From Oscillospiraceae bacterium (GTDB taxonomy: Bacteria > Bacillota > Clostridia > Oscillospirales > Acutalibacteraceae), in NCBI GenBank assembly GCA_902762875.1, contig CACWPS010000003.1:1-64000 (forward strand): DNA of 64,000 bases, given 5' to 3'. Positions within the stretch are counted from its first letter, which is position 1. Each line of letters starts with the position of its first letter. The notes below the pieces were generated by a model. It saw only the letters and a list, made by a program, of their open reading frames with translations. It was not told the origin of the DNA and ran no database searches. The translations under genes and the position numbers were made by a program. Positions 17,217-26,039 of this stretch are shown here, one piece after another.

Positions 17217-17265
17217 GATTAGACCGGTATCAAGCTTAATACTATTATAAAAAGGGGGAAATTAT

Positions 17266-18627
17266 ATGCCGGAAGAAATTCTCGAGCTTATTGAGGGGAA
17301 GAAGTATGCCCGATTGCGAGAAGTGCTTTCGGATATGAACCCCGCAGATATAGCGCAAATTTTGGAAGAAGTTCCCGAAAAGGAGCTGCCTGTTATCTTC
17401 CGCATACTTCCTAAGGAGCTTGCCGCCGAGGTTTTTGTTGAAATGGATTCCGAAATGCAGCAGCTGCTTATCGAAGCCTTCAGCGATACCGAGCTTCGAG
17501 AGGTTATGGACGAGCTTTTTATGGACGATACGGTTGATATTATCGACGAAATGCCCGCTACCGTGGCAAAGCGAATTTTGCGCCAGACCGACGCTAAAAC
17601 CCGTAAAATGATTAATCAGCTTTTGGCATACCCTGACGACAGTGCGGGCAGCATTATGACCACCGAGTATGTTGATTTAAAGAAAAATATGACGGTTGAC
17701 GAGGCCTTTGACCATATCCGTGAGGTGGGGCTTGACACTGAGACGATTTATACCTGCTATGTTATAGACCGAAGCAGGCGGTTGCTTGGTATTGTCACCG
17801 TAAAGGATTTATTGCTCAATCCTAAAACCAGTGTTTTGAGCGATATAATGGACGAGAACATTATATTTGCAAACACCCTTGACGATAAGGAAGAGGTTGC
17901 GGGTCAGTTTGAAAAGTACGACCTTATGGCTTTGCCTGTCGTGGATAAGGAAAACCGACTTGTGGGAATAATCACGGTTGACGACGCTATCGATGTAATC
18001 CAGGAAGAGGCAACCGAGGATATTGAGAAGATGGCGGCTATTTTGCCGTCGGATAAGACCTATTTCAGAACGGGAGTTTTCGCCACCTTCAAATCCCGTA
18101 TTCCGTGGCTTATGCTCCTTATGATTTCGGCTACCTTTACGGGCGCTATTATTTCAAGCTTTGAGGAAAAGCTGACCATTTTCCCCGCACTTATCGCATT
18201 TATTCCTATGCTTATGGATACGGGGGGAAACTCGGGAAGTCAGGCTTCGGTTACCATTATCCGCGGTATCTCGCTTGGTGACATTGAATTTAAGGATATT
18301 TTCAGGGTTATTTGGAAAGAGGTTCGGGTTGCGCTCTGCTGCAGCACTGCGCTTGCGGCGGTAAACTTTGCTAAGCTGTGGCTTGTGGATTATCTCCTTT
18401 TGCATACCTTTGACCCTGGCAAACAAATTCCCGAAATAATGGTTGTTTGCACAACCCTTTTCTTTACGGTTGTTGTTGCGAAGTTTATAGGCTGTGTTTT
18501 GCCTATACTTGCGAAGAAAATCGGCTTTGACCCCGCTGTTATGGCGAGTCCGTTCATTACAACACTTGTAGACGCAATCTCGCTGTTTATTTATTTCAGA
18601 TTTGCTATTTTAGTTTTGGGGATTTAA
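17266..18627 (+). CDS. mgtE: Magnesium transporter MgtE
   Basis: This 453-residue protein has the MgtE layout: an acidic helical N domain (1-125), two CBS domains (about 130-255) that act as a Mg2+ sensor, a connecting helix, and a C-terminal pore domain of about five membrane helices. The pore motif is MDTGGNSGSQASVTIIRG. MgtE is a homodimeric Mg2+ channel gated by intracellular Mg2+. GGGGG precedes the ATG. Its long structured leader suggests control by early termination. Full length and intact. Confidence 0.95.
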   Translation: MPEEILELIEGKKYARLREVLSDMNPADIAQILEEVPEKELPVIFRILPKELAAEVFVEMDSEMQQLLIEAFSDTELREVMDELFMDDTVDIIDEMPATVAKRILRQTDAKTRKMINQLLAYPDDSAGSIMTTEYVDLKKNMTVDEAFDHIREVGLDTETIYTCYVIDRSRRLLGIVTVKDLLLNPKTSVLSDIMDENIIFANTLDDKEEVAGQFEKYDLMALPVVDKENRLVGIITVDDAIDVIQEEATEDIEKMAAILPSDKTYFRTGVFATFKSRIPWLMLLMISATFTGAIISSFEEKLTIFPALIAFIPMLMDTGGNSGSQASVTIIRGISLGDIEFKDIFRVIWKEVRVALCCSTALAAVNFAKLWLVDYLLLHTFDPGKQIPEIMVVCTTLFFTVVVAKFIGCVLPILAKKIGFDPAVMASPFITTLVDAISLFIYFRFAILVLGI

Positions 18628-18665
18628 GGTTTTTGAAAAAATATTTAAAAATATAAAATTAGTAC

Positions 18666-18694
18666 TTGATTTTGTTTTTAAAATGTGATATTAT
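18666..18694 (+). promoter_or_regulatory. tRNA-Arg promoter
   Basis: TTGATT (18666-18671), 17 bases, TATTAT (18689-18694), about 28 bases before the tRNA. Confidence 0.6.
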
Positions 18695-18722
18695 ACTATG
18701 GCGGTCGAAAAAAGACCGCAAT

Positions 18723-18799
18723 GCGCTGATAGCTCAGCTGGATAGAGCGTCTGGCTACGGACCAGAAGGTCGGGAGTTCGAATCTTCTTCAGCGCGCCA
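18723..18799 (+). tRNA. tRNA-Arg (ACG)
   Basis: A full cloverleaf with acceptor GCGCTGA/TCAGCGC, anticodon stem TCTGG/CCAGA, anticodon ACG at 18757-18759 and an encoded CCA. The A34 should be deaminated to inosine to read CGU, CGC and CGA. Confidence 0.95.
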
Positions 18800-18803
18800 A
18801 CCT

Positions 18804-18844
18804 AGTGCCTCGACACGCAGATGCGTAGTTGGGGCACTTTTTTT
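18804..18844 (+). terminator. Terminator after tRNA-Arg
   Basis: AGTGCC pairs with GGCACT, enclosing a smaller ACGCA/TGCGT hairpin, and is followed by a run of seven T. Confidence 0.8.
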
Positions 18845-18917
18845 GCAGTTTTTACTCTTGCGTTGAAGCGGCACAAAATCCTGTTAAAAAATATATACAA
18901 GTGAAGAGGTAAAAAGT

Positions 18918-18948
18918 AAAATCCCATCCACTTTCGTGAACGGGATTT
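18918..18948 (-). terminator. Terminator of the AAA ATPase gene
   Basis: AAATCCC/GGGATTT stem. On the minus strand it is followed by TTTTACTTTTTACC, so it most likely ends the minus-strand ATPase transcript about 60 bases after its stop codon. Confidence 0.55.
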
Positions 18949-19004
18949 CGGATTATTCTTGTCACCCTAATGACACGAATTATATTGCCTGAAAAGCGAG
19001 ATTT

Positions 19005-19736
19005 TCAATTATTAGAATCAATTAAATAATGAATGGTTTTTTCCGGCTCTTCAATAAAAAGCTTTGTTGTTTTATAATGCTCAGTTTCATAAAATTTCAC
19101 CTTTTCAATTCCCGATTCGGAAAACTGCAATATTTCAGCATTGGGAAATGCCATTAAAATAGGGGAATGCGTTGCAATTATAAATTGAGAATTGTTTTTC
19201 AACAGATTATCTATTTCTACAATTAAAGTCATTAAACGCATAGGCGAAAGTGCGGCTTCGGGTTCATCTAAAAGGTATAATCCCTGTCCGCTGAAACGAT
19301 TCTGCACGATAGATAGAAAACTTTCCCCGTGGGACTGATTGTGCAAAGAAACATCACCATAGTTATGAGTCGCTTTTACCTCGTCAATATATGTGGCGGC
19401 ATTATACAAGCTTTCCGCCCTTAAAAAGAAACCGTCTTTTGCATAATCCCTTTTGCTCAAAGTTAAATGCTCAGAAAGCCTCGAATGTGTATCCTTAGTC
19501 GAAAAAGAAAAGTTGATTGTGCCGCCTTCGGCATTAAAACCGTAAGCAACTGCCATTGCTTCCAATAATGTAGATTTGCCTGTGCCGTTCTCGCCTACGA
19601 AAAATGTGATGTTTGATGAAAAATCAAGTTCTTTATTCTCTGCAAGATATTTAATAACGGGAATATTGTTTAGATAAGAGCTTTCGCTTAAAGAATTGTC
19701 AAATAGAATACTGCTTATATATTTCGCCTTGTTCAT
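19005..19736 (-). CDS. AAA family ATPase (RecF/OLD-like, single gene)
   Basis: This 243-residue protein has Walker A VGENGTGKST near residue 48, Walker B GLYLLDEPEAALSP near 155, and IATHSPILMAFP near 190. That matches small ABC-type AAA_21 ATPases related to RecF and OLD proteins. The linker between Walker A and B carries SHGESFLSIVQNRF, in the place of the ABC signature. There is no partner nuclease or toxin next to it, so it seems to stand alone. The cellular role is unknown; defence and DNA-repair roles are both known in the family. Confidence 0.8.
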   Translation of the reverse strand: MNKAKYISSILFDNSLSESSYLNNIPVIKYLAENKELDFSSNITFFVGENGTGKSTLLEAMAVAYGFNAEGGTINFSFSTKDTHSRLSEHLTLSKRDYAKDGFFLRAESLYNAATYIDEVKATHNYGDVSLHNQSHGESFLSIVQNRFSGQGLYLLDEPEAALSPMRLMTLIVEIDNLLKNNSQFIIATHSPILMAFPNAEILQFSESGIEKVKFYETEHYKTTKLFIEEPEKTIHYLIDSNN

Positions 19737-20002
19737 TTTGCATTCTCCTCGGCGGTTTAATGTAGGGCAGGGGACGGTTAGCGCACTTATTTATGTGGCA
19801 TCATTTTTAGTTTATTATAGCATATAGGCGGCGTGGGTGCAAGGGCGAAGCCGATTATTCATTATTCATCAGCGTGAGCGACTTCATTATTCAATATTCA
19901 TTTGAAAATCCGTTCTCGTTTAATGAATATTGAAGAAATGAATATTTAATAATGAATAATACAAACGAAAAATCCGCCCTCATCAGAGAACGGATTTTCG
20001 TT
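19737..20002. repeat. Intergenic repeats: ATTATTCAT-type inverted repeat and tRNA-cluster terminator
   Basis: Copies of ATTATTCATTATTCAT (19855-19905) face inverted copies of AATGAATAT/ATGAATAAT (19920-19963), giving a long imperfect palindrome. It is followed by CGAAAAATCCG/CGGATTTTCG (about 19974-20001), which on the minus strand ends in T-rich sequence and should terminate the tRNA-Cys transcript. No gene is present. Confidence 0.6.
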
Positions 20003-20077
<75 letters not shown>

Positions 20078-20100
20078 GTATTCAGTTTTTTAAAAAATTA

Positions 20101-20126
20101 GGACGCTTAAGGTTTTTTAAGCGTCC
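20101..20126 (-). terminator. Hairpin between tRNA-Gly and tRNA-Cys
   Basis: GGACGCTTAA and TTAAGCGTCC form a 10-bp stem. On the minus strand it is followed by AATTTTTTAAAAAA. It probably terminates or attenuates the Val-Asp-Phe-Gly transcript before tRNA-Cys. Confidence 0.6.
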
Positions 20127-20128
20127 TA

Positions 20129-20204
20129 TGGAGCGGATTACGAGGCTCGAACTCGCTACCTCCACCTTGGCAAGGTGGCGCTCTACCAGATGAGCTAAAT
20201 CCGC
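20129..20204 (-). tRNA. tRNA-Gly (GCC)
   Basis: Complete cloverleaf, acceptor GCGGATT, anticodon GCC in loop TTGCCAA, encoded CCA. Confidence 0.95.
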
Positions 20205-20213
20205 ATAACCATT

Positions 20214-20289
<76 letters not shown>

Positions 20290-20300
20290 AAATGGGCAAA

Positions 20301-20377
20301 TGGCGACCTGGATGGGGCTCGAACCCACGACCTCTAGCGTGACAGGCTAGCGTTCTAACCAACTGAACTACCAGGCC
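20301..20377 (-). tRNA. tRNA-Asp (GTC)
   Basis: Complete cloverleaf, acceptor GGCCTGG/CCAGGTC, anticodon GTC in loop CTGTCAC, encoded CCA. Its 5' end directly abuts the incomplete tRNA-Val. Confidence 0.95.
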
Positions 20378-20448
20378 ACAACAACAGGGCTCGAACCTGT
20401 GACCCTCTGCTTGTAAGGCAGATGCTCTCCCAGCTGAGCTATGCTCCC
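20378..20448 (-). pseudogene. tRNA-Val (TAC) with defective 3' acceptor
   Basis: The D arm, anticodon arm (loop CTTACAA, anticodon TAC) and T arm (ACAGG/CCTGT) of tRNA-Val are intact and the 5' acceptor strand is GGGAGCA. The 3' strand should be TGCTCCC plus CCA, but the sequence after the T arm is TGTTGT, running straight into the first base of tRNA-Asp. Only part of the acceptor stem could pair and there is no CCA. It looks like a tRNA whose 3' end was lost in a deletion between neighbours, or an assembly error. Confidence 0.7.
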
Positions 20449-20513
20449 ATCTGTGTACCGCCCGGCGCTTGTATCACTCACCGGCGACAAGCAATATATT
20501 ACCATAAGACGGT

Positions 20514-21413
20514 TTATTTGTCAAGTACTTTTTTTAATTTTTTTTGATTAATTATTTTTTGTATTTCTTCACGGGAAAAGACATAGGATTTCCCGCAAAA
20601 GCTGCACTTAATTTCAACCGTTTCTTCCTCTTTGGCAATACCTTCAAGCTCGGAAGTATTAAGGGAAGCTATGGTTTTTTCGGTGCGCTCCCTCGAACAG
20701 CGGCATTTATAGCCGACCTCGTTTTCGTCCAGCACCTCAACCCTAAAGCCCTCTAAGACAGATCTAACAATATCAAGAATATCTTTGCCTTCGTCTAATT
20801 GCTCGGTTACAGGGCGGGCGGTTTTTAAATTTTCCTCAAGCCTTGAAATCGTGCCTTCGTCTGCGGCGGGGAGTAATTGGATAATATATCCGCCTGCATT
20901 TTTTACCGTAAGGTCGGGGTTTACAAGCACACCTAAGGCGCAAACAGTCGGTATCTGCTCGCTTGTGGCATAATAAGAGGTAATGTCCTCCGCAATTTCG
21001 CCCGATACAATCGGCACAAAGCCGTTGTAGGGCTCTTTGAGACCTAAATCCTTAATTACAAAAACATTTCCGTGGGTTCCCACAGCCCCCGAAACATCAA
21101 GCTTGCCGTTCTCTTTAAGGGGAATTTCCACAACGGGGTTTACTGCGTAGCCTCGCACGAATCCCTTGGAATCCGCCACGGCGGTTATAGCCCCTGCAGG
21201 GCCTTTACCGTCGATTTTAACCGTAATGGTATCATTCTTGCCCTTTAGCATATTTCCCATCATAGAAGCCGCAGTAAGCAGTCTGCCTAAAGCCGCAGTT
21301 ACTACCGCAGAGGTTTTGTGAAGTCTTTCCGCCTCGGCAACGATTTCGGTACTGTCTATAGCCGTAGCCATAACCGCCCCGTCGCTTGTAATACATCTTA
21401 TGAGTTTACTCAT
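20514..21413 (-). CDS. hslO: Hsp33 redox-regulated chaperone
   Basis: This 299-residue protein has the Hsp33 N-terminal substrate-binding domain and the C-terminal redox switch. The four zinc ligands are CRC (about 237-239) and CSFC (about 270-273). Oxidation releases zinc and turns on holdase activity for unfolding proteins in the cytosol. Its start overlaps the preceding methyltransferase by 8 bases, and both follow yerC in one minus-strand operon. Full length for the family. Confidence 0.95.
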   Translation of the reverse strand: MSKLIRCITSDGAVMATAIDSTEIVAEAERLHKTSAVVTAALGRLLTAASMMGNMLKGKNDTITVKIDGKGPAGAITAVADSKGFVRGYAVNPVVEIPLKENGKLDVSGAVGTHGNVFVIKDLGLKEPYNGFVPIVSGEIAEDITSYYATSEQIPTVCALGVLVNPDLTVKNAGGYIIQLLPAADEGTISRLEENLKTARPVTEQLDEGKDILDIVRSVLEGFRVEVLDENEVGYKCRCSRERTEKTIASLNTSELEGIAKEEETVEIKCSFCGKSYVFSREEIQKIINQKKLKKVLDK

Positions 21414-22167
21414 TGGTTGTTTCCTCTTTTTTTCTTGTTACATATACCGCCCGCTCGGTGTACTCAAAGGCGGGATTATCGGTCATATCGTCATATATTT
21501 TTAAAATTTCGAGCCCCGCCGCATCAAGAGCCGCCTTTAGCTCCTCCTCGGTATAGGGGCGCTCCGAAAAGTCCTCGGAGCTTCTTTTGTAATATTCGCC
21601 GTCTTCTACAAAGAAGTCAAGCGAAATATCTGTAATACCCGTTTCTTCATCTGTGGAATTTTGCCATGTGCAGAAAACGCCGTCCTCCTCCATAACAAAG
21701 GTATTATCGCCAAGTATGAATTTATGCTTAAAAACCGTGTTTACATCAAAGATAAAGAGCCTGCCTGCCTCAAGGAATAGGGAAACCCGCTCTATTGCCC
21801 TGCAGAGCTTTTTATAGTCGGTAATGTGATTTAAGCTATCAAGACAGCAAATAGCGCCGTCAACCGTGCCGTAGAGGTCAAGATCCTCGGCTTTTTGGCA
21901 CAAATAAAGCACATCCGTGCCGAGCCTTGCCGAGTTTTCTCTTGCAACGGCGAGCATTTCTTCGGAAATATCCACACCGATTACCTCAATGCCGTTTTGG
22001 GCCAACTCATTTGAGAAGCCGCCGGTACCGCAGGCGAGGTCTAACAAAAGCTCGGGCACACGGTCATATTCCTTGAAAAGCTGTAAAAGCTTTTTCGTGC
22101 GTGCTTTGTAATCTACATCGCCCATAAGTCGGTCATATACAGCGGCAAAATTATCATACTCACTCAT
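21406..22167 (-). CDS. SAM-dependent methyltransferase (class I)
   Basis: This 253-residue class I methyltransferase has motif I LLDLACGTGGFS (about 40-51), an acidic residue at the end of beta-2 (VIGVDISEEML) and a motif IV-like region CCLDSLNHI. It starts MSEYDNFAAVYDRLM, typical of YqeM/YrrT-type small methyltransferases of Firmicutes. The substrate is unknown. It is 4 bases from the yerC stop and overlaps hslO. Confidence 0.85.
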   Translation of the reverse strand: MSEYDNFAAVYDRLMGDVDYKARTKKLLQLFKEYDRVPELLLDLACGTGGFSNELAQNGIEVIGVDISEEMLAVARENSARLGTDVLYLCQKAEDLDLYGTVDGAICCLDSLNHITDYKKLCRAIERVSLFLEAGRLFIFDVNTVFKHKFILGDNTFVMEEDGVFCTWQNSTDEETGITDISLDFFVEDGEYYKRSSEDFSERPYTEEELKAALDAAGLEILKIYDDMTDNPAFEYTERAVYVTRKKEETTNE

Positions 22168-22171
22168 TTGA

Positions 22172-22438
22172 TTATTTTAACCTCTCAAACACCATTTTGT
22201 AGCCGTTGTTTATCGAACGGCTGACCCTGCTTATTGTGGCGGTGCTGGCGCCCGTTTGCTCAATAATATCGCTGTAAACCCGCTTTTCGTAAAGCATTTC
22301 CGCCACGGTAAAGCGCTGGGCTATCGCCTGAAGCTCCTTAGGGGTGCAGGCATCGGCGAAAAACTCCCTGCACTCATCCTTGGTTTTTAGGGTAAGTATC
22401 GCTTCAAAAAGTCGGTCTAAGGGAAAATTTTTATCCAT
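22172..22438 (-). CDS. yerC: YerC/TrpR-like DNA-binding protein
   Basis: This 88-residue protein matches the YerC/YecD family with a TrpR-like fold. It has CTPKELQAIAQRFTVAEML and a helix-turn-helix IIEQTGASTATISRVSRSI. Firmicutes family members are small transcriptional regulators, often near DNA-repair or amino-acid genes. It is first in the yerC-methyltransferase-hslO operon. Confidence 0.88.
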   Translation of the reverse strand: MDKNFPLDRLFEAILTLKTKDECREFFADACTPKELQAIAQRFTVAEMLYEKRVYSDIIEQTGASTATISRVSRSINNGYKMVFERLK

Positions 22439-22475
22439 TTTAAAACCTCGTCAAATAATTTTTTCTCACCTTAAG

Positions 22476-22542
22476 ATTTTAACACATTAAACCAATAAAG
22501 TCAAACAATAGACTTGAATAATTGATAAAATAATGATAAAAT
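22476..22542. promoter_or_regulatory. Back-to-back promoters for yerC (-) and yhaO-like gene (+)
   Basis: On the minus strand TTGACT (complement of 22499-22504), 17 bases, TAAAAT (complement of 22476-22481) serves yerC. On the plus strand TTGAAT (22514-22519), 17 bases, TAAAAT (22537-22542) serves the nuclease gene and leaves a leader of only about 10 bases. Confidence 0.55.
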
Positions 22543-22559
22543 TTGTTGGGAGTGTTGTT

Positions 22560-23693
22560 ATGAATACTGTAAAAATATTACATTGTGCGGATATACATAT
22601 AGGTGCGGCGCTAAGCTTTTTGGGGGACACTGCGGCACAGAGAAGGTATGAAACCTTACTGACCTTTGAGAGGATAATCGATACCGCAGTCACCAAGGGG
22701 GTTAAAATCATTGCCGCCGCAGGGGATATTTTCGATTCAAACGGTGTGGAAGACGGTTTTGTAAGCGCTGTCTTTAAAAAAATCTCTTCTGTACCCGAAA
22801 TCAAGGTGGTTTTAGCATTAGGCAACCACGACCCGCTTTCGGCGCAGTCGCCTTTTAAAACCGGAGAATTGCCGAAAAATCTTTTTGTTTTGGGCACAAA
22901 GGACGAGTGCATAACCTTTGATGATTTAAAAACAAGGGTGTACGGCAGGTCCTTTGACGATGTTTATTTAAAGGGTGAAGAAGGCTTTTCTATCACACCC
23001 GAAAAGGACGGCTATGTTAATCTAATGGTGCTTCACGGGGAAGTTAGAAGCGACCTTAATTCCAATTATAATTCGGTAACGGCGAATTTTATTAAAGAAA
23101 GCGGTATGGACTATATTGCCCTCGGTCATATTCATAAACGCACCGAGCCGCAGAAAATAGGGGACACATATTATGCCTACTGCGGCTGTCCCGAGGGTCA
23201 GGGCTTTGACGAAACCGACGAAAAGGGTGTGTATATAGGCGAAATCGGTAAGGGACTTTGCGATTTAAGCTTTGTACCTATGTCAAAACGCCGCCACATA
23301 TGCGAAAAAATTGATATTACAGGCATTAATTCCTCTGCCGAAATAAGCGGGTCGGTTTTAACCTTGCTTCGGGAAAAATACGGCGAACAGTACGGTGAAA
23401 ATCTTTATAAAATCGAGCTTACGGGCAGCATCAGCGAAGATTTCAACCTAAATCTTACCGAAATTCTAAGCAGGGTATCCGAGAAGGTTTATTTTGCTAA
23501 AATTAAGGACAGGACGGAGCTTTTAGTAGATACAGAGAAGCTTGCAAATGAAGTTTCGCTTAAGGGTTTATTCGTCAAAAATATGCTTGAAAGGATTAAC
23601 AACGCATTTGACGGGGAGCGTGAAGCTCTGCAAAGTGCGCTTAAATTAGGGCTTAGAGCCTTTGGCTCGGAGGTGGCGTACAATGAGGATTAA
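22560..23693 (+). CDS. yhaO: YhaO/SbcD-like DNA exonuclease
   Basis: This calcineurin-like metallophosphoesterase has about 377 residues. The motifs are visible: HCADIHIG (D-H), AAGDIFDSNG (GD), ALGNHDPLS (GNHD), VLHGEV and ALGHIHKR (GHxH). They coordinate two metals as in SbcD and Mre11. I chose ATG at 22560 (MNTVKILH) because GGGAG lies 7 bases before it; an upstream ATG at 22533 adds nine residues with no ribosome site. The 3' end overlaps the YhaN-like ATPase by 11 bases, as in yhaO-yhaN of Bacillus, so the two likely form an SbcCD-type complex. Confidence 0.85.
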   Translation: MNTVKILHCADIHIGAALSFLGDTAAQRRYETLLTFERIIDTAVTKGVKIIAAAGDIFDSNGVEDGFVSAVFKKISSVPEIKVVLALGNHDPLSAQSPFKTGELPKNLFVLGTKDECITFDDLKTRVYGRSFDDVYLKGEEGFSITPEKDGYVNLMVLHGEVRSDLNSNYNSVTANFIKESGMDYIALGHIHKRTEPQKIGDTYYAYCGCPEGQGFDETDEKGVYIGEIGKGLCDLSFVPMSKRRHICEKIDITGINSSAEISGSVLTLLREKYGEQYGENLYKIELTGSISEDFNLNLTEILSRVSEKVYFAKIKDRTELLVDTEKLANEVSLKGLFVKNMLERINNAFDGEREALQSALKLGLRAFGSEVAYNED

Positions 23694-26034
23694 AAGCGTT
23701 AATATCGCCGCTTTCGGCGGGCTTAAAAATAAAGTTATCGATTTTTCGGACGGCTTTAATGTGGTTTACGGTGATAACGAAAACGGCAAAACCACCGTTA
23801 TGAGCTTTATTAAAATGATGTTTTACGGCAGCGGACGAGCCTCGGCACAAATCACAAAAAATGCCCGCAAAAAATATATGCCGTGGGACGGCTCGGCTAT
23901 GGCGGGTAGTATTGACTTTGAGCTAAAGGGCAAAAACTACCGCCTTGAAAGGGAGTTCAGGAGCTCCGATTCTACCGATAAGGTTGCCCTTTGCGACCTT
24001 GATTTAGGCACAAGAGAGGCAGTCTCGCCCGATATAGGCGTAAAGCTGTTGGGGCTTACCTCTGCCGCCTTTGAGCGGAGCGTGTTTATAGGGCAGATGG
24101 GCTTTCCCGAAAAGGATGCGGCGGCGGAGGGTGAGATTAACTCCAAGCTTTCCAATATCGTCACAACGGGGGACGAGTCGGTCTCCTTTAATACGGTAAG
24201 CGCACGCCTTGAAAAGGCGAAAAATTTGCTTATGTCCAAAAGCGGCAGGGCGGGCGAGTACGATAAAAATATAAAGCGCATTGAGGAGCTTTTAAAAAGG
24301 TCGGAGGAGTCCGAAAAAATACGGGCTGAGTATGCCGATTTTACTGAGCGTGCCAAAGGCTACAAGGCGGATATGGAAAATGATATAAAAAAAGCCGCCG
24401 AGCTTAAAACTAAAATTGACAGCGAGCAGGATGTAAAAAATGCTGAAAAGCTCCGTGAAATGCTTAAAACAAAAGAGGAGCTTGACACGCTAAATGAAAG
24501 CTTAAAGCTTGAGGGCGGCGGCTTTGCCGATGATGCCTATGTAAAAATGGTGGAGCTAAGTCTTAATATGACTAAGACCGCCGAGAAAAGCTTTAATGAC
24601 AAAACCGCCGAGGCTTTAAGACTTCGTGAAAGCCTTAGTACAGCGGTAAGGCCTGACAGCAGCTCGGCACAGCAGGAGGCTTTAAAGGAAAGGGAAGAGC
24701 TTAACGAAAAAAGTGAGCAAATTAAAGCTGAAATATTTAAAAAGGAAGAGGAAATCGGTAAGCTTTCCGATAAGGAAGGTGAGGTATTAAAAAGCCGCAA
24801 GGGTGTGAAAATACCTCTTATTGCAGTCGGAGCGGTGTTTTTGGCGACTGCGGCGGTGGTATTTGCAGTATTCAGTTCTGCTGTATTTTCCGTTGCAAGT
24901 GCGGCGGTGGGTCTTATACTTTTAGTATTGGGTTTTCTTCTGCGTCCTCTTGACAAGGAGAAAATAGATAAGTTCTATTCCGATTTAAACCGGCTTAAGG
25001 CTGAAAACGAAAACCTCAAGCGAGAGCGGGAAGAGATATTTCAAAAAACAACCTTGCTGTCCGCAAGGCTTGAAGCAATAAACACGGCAATAAATGCGGG
25101 GGTATCGGTTACCGAAAGACAAAGGGCACTTTTAAGTGAATGCGAGGAGCAGGCGAGAGGGTTTAAAACCGAATTTGATACAAAGCGTGACGCTCTGATT
25201 AAGCTTTTCGGGCGGTATAAAAGGGCTGAAAACATTGAGCAGATACAAGCAGAACTTGAAACTCTTAACGCAAACGCCGCAAAGCAAAAGGAAATTAAGC
25301 AAAGGATTAATTATATTGTCCGTGATTTAGGTAATATTACCTATGAAGAGGCGGAGAGAAGGCTTGAAACTTTGCCCGATTACAAGCCCGATAATACCGA
25401 TTTTGAAGCCTTAAAGCAGGAGTATGACGCTCTATTGGCTTTGATTACTCAAAAGCGGGAAAGGCTTGCCGCTGCTAACGCTTCGGCACTTTCCAAATTT
25501 GAGGCGGCGGAAAATCCCGACGAATTAAGGAGTGAAATTGAGGAACTAAAGAAAAAAACCGCCCTACAGGCTCAATTTGTCAAAGCGGCGGATATTGCCT
25601 TAGAGGTTTTAAAAGACAGCTTTGCCGAGCTTCGCCGAGGCTACGGCTCCGCCTTAGAGCAAAAGGCGGGGGAGATTTTCATCGGTATTACGGGCGGCAA
25701 ATATGAATCTATGCAGATTTCAAAGTCCTTTGATATAACTGTTGAAAAATCGGGAGTTTTCGGCGGTAAGGAATCTGCCTTTTTAAGTGCGGGTACTTTC
25801 GACCAGGCGTATTTAAGCCTTAGGCTTGCACTTTCCGATCTTATATTTGAAAATACCGAGAGCCTGCCGATATTACTTGACGATGCCCTTACTCAGTATG
25901 ACGATAAACGGGCGGAAACAGCGCTTAAATACCTAAAGGAATATTCTAAGGACGGGCAGATAATAATGTTTACCTGCCACCGTGCGATTTATTCTTCTGC
26001 CGAAAAATCGGGAGCGAAATGCAAGGAACTTTAA
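23683..26034 (+). CDS. yhaN: YhaN-like SMC/SbcC-type ATPase with membrane hairpin
   Basis: This protein of about 783 residues has an N-terminal ATPase half with Walker A GDNENGKTTV (about 32-41) and long coiled coils. Two adjacent membrane helices lie in the middle (about 368-412), followed by more coiled coil and a C-terminal half with signature LSAGTFDQAYLSLRLAL and Walker B LPILLDDALTQYDD. Typical SbcC has a zinc hook in the middle, whereas the YhaN subfamily carries a transmembrane hairpin, as here. It would tether a nuclease-ATPase complex to the membrane. The start at ATG 23683 has GGAGG upstream; the overlap with yhaO indicates coupling. Confidence 0.85.
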   Translation: MRIKSVNIAAFGGLKNKVIDFSDGFNVVYGDNENGKTTVMSFIKMMFYGSGRASAQITKNARKKYMPWDGSAMAGSIDFELKGKNYRLEREFRSSDSTDKVALCDLDLGTREAVSPDIGVKLLGLTSAAFERSVFIGQMGFPEKDAAAEGEINSKLSNIVTTGDESVSFNTVSARLEKAKNLLMSKSGRAGEYDKNIKRIEELLKRSEESEKIRAEYADFTERAKGYKADMENDIKKAAELKTKIDSEQDVKNAEKLREMLKTKEELDTLNESLKLEGGGFADDAYVKMVELSLNMTKTAEKSFNDKTAEALRLRESLSTAVRPDSSSAQQEALKEREELNEKSEQIKAEIFKKEEEIGKLSDKEGEVLKSRKGVKIPLIAVGAVFLATAAVVFAVFSSAVFSVASAAVGLILLVLGFLLRPLDKEKIDKFYSDLNRLKAENENLKREREEIFQKTTLLSARLEAINTAINAGVSVTERQRALLSECEEQARGFKTEFDTKRDALIKLFGRYKRAENIEQIQAELETLNANAAKQKEIKQRINYIVRDLGNITYEEAERRLETLPDYKPDNTDFEALKQEYDALLALITQKRERLAAANASALSKFEAAENPDELRSEIEELKKKTALQAQFVKAADIALEVLKDSFAELRRGYGSALEQKAGEIFIGITGGKYESMQISKSFDITVEKSGVFGGKESAFLSAGTFDQAYLSLRLALSDLIFENTESLPILLDDALTQYDDKRAETALKYLKEYSKDGQIIMFTCHRAIYSSAEKSGAKCKEL

Positions 26035-26039
26035 ATATT

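Noticed and set aside
17112-17265. M-box magnesium riboswitch call for the mgtE leader
   Set aside because: The conserved M-box core was not found by eye; kept as an unclassified structured leader.
23937-24956. Long antisense ORFs under the YhaN-like gene
   Set aside because: Shadow frames of a coding gene with biased codon use; no ribosome sites or recognisable domains.
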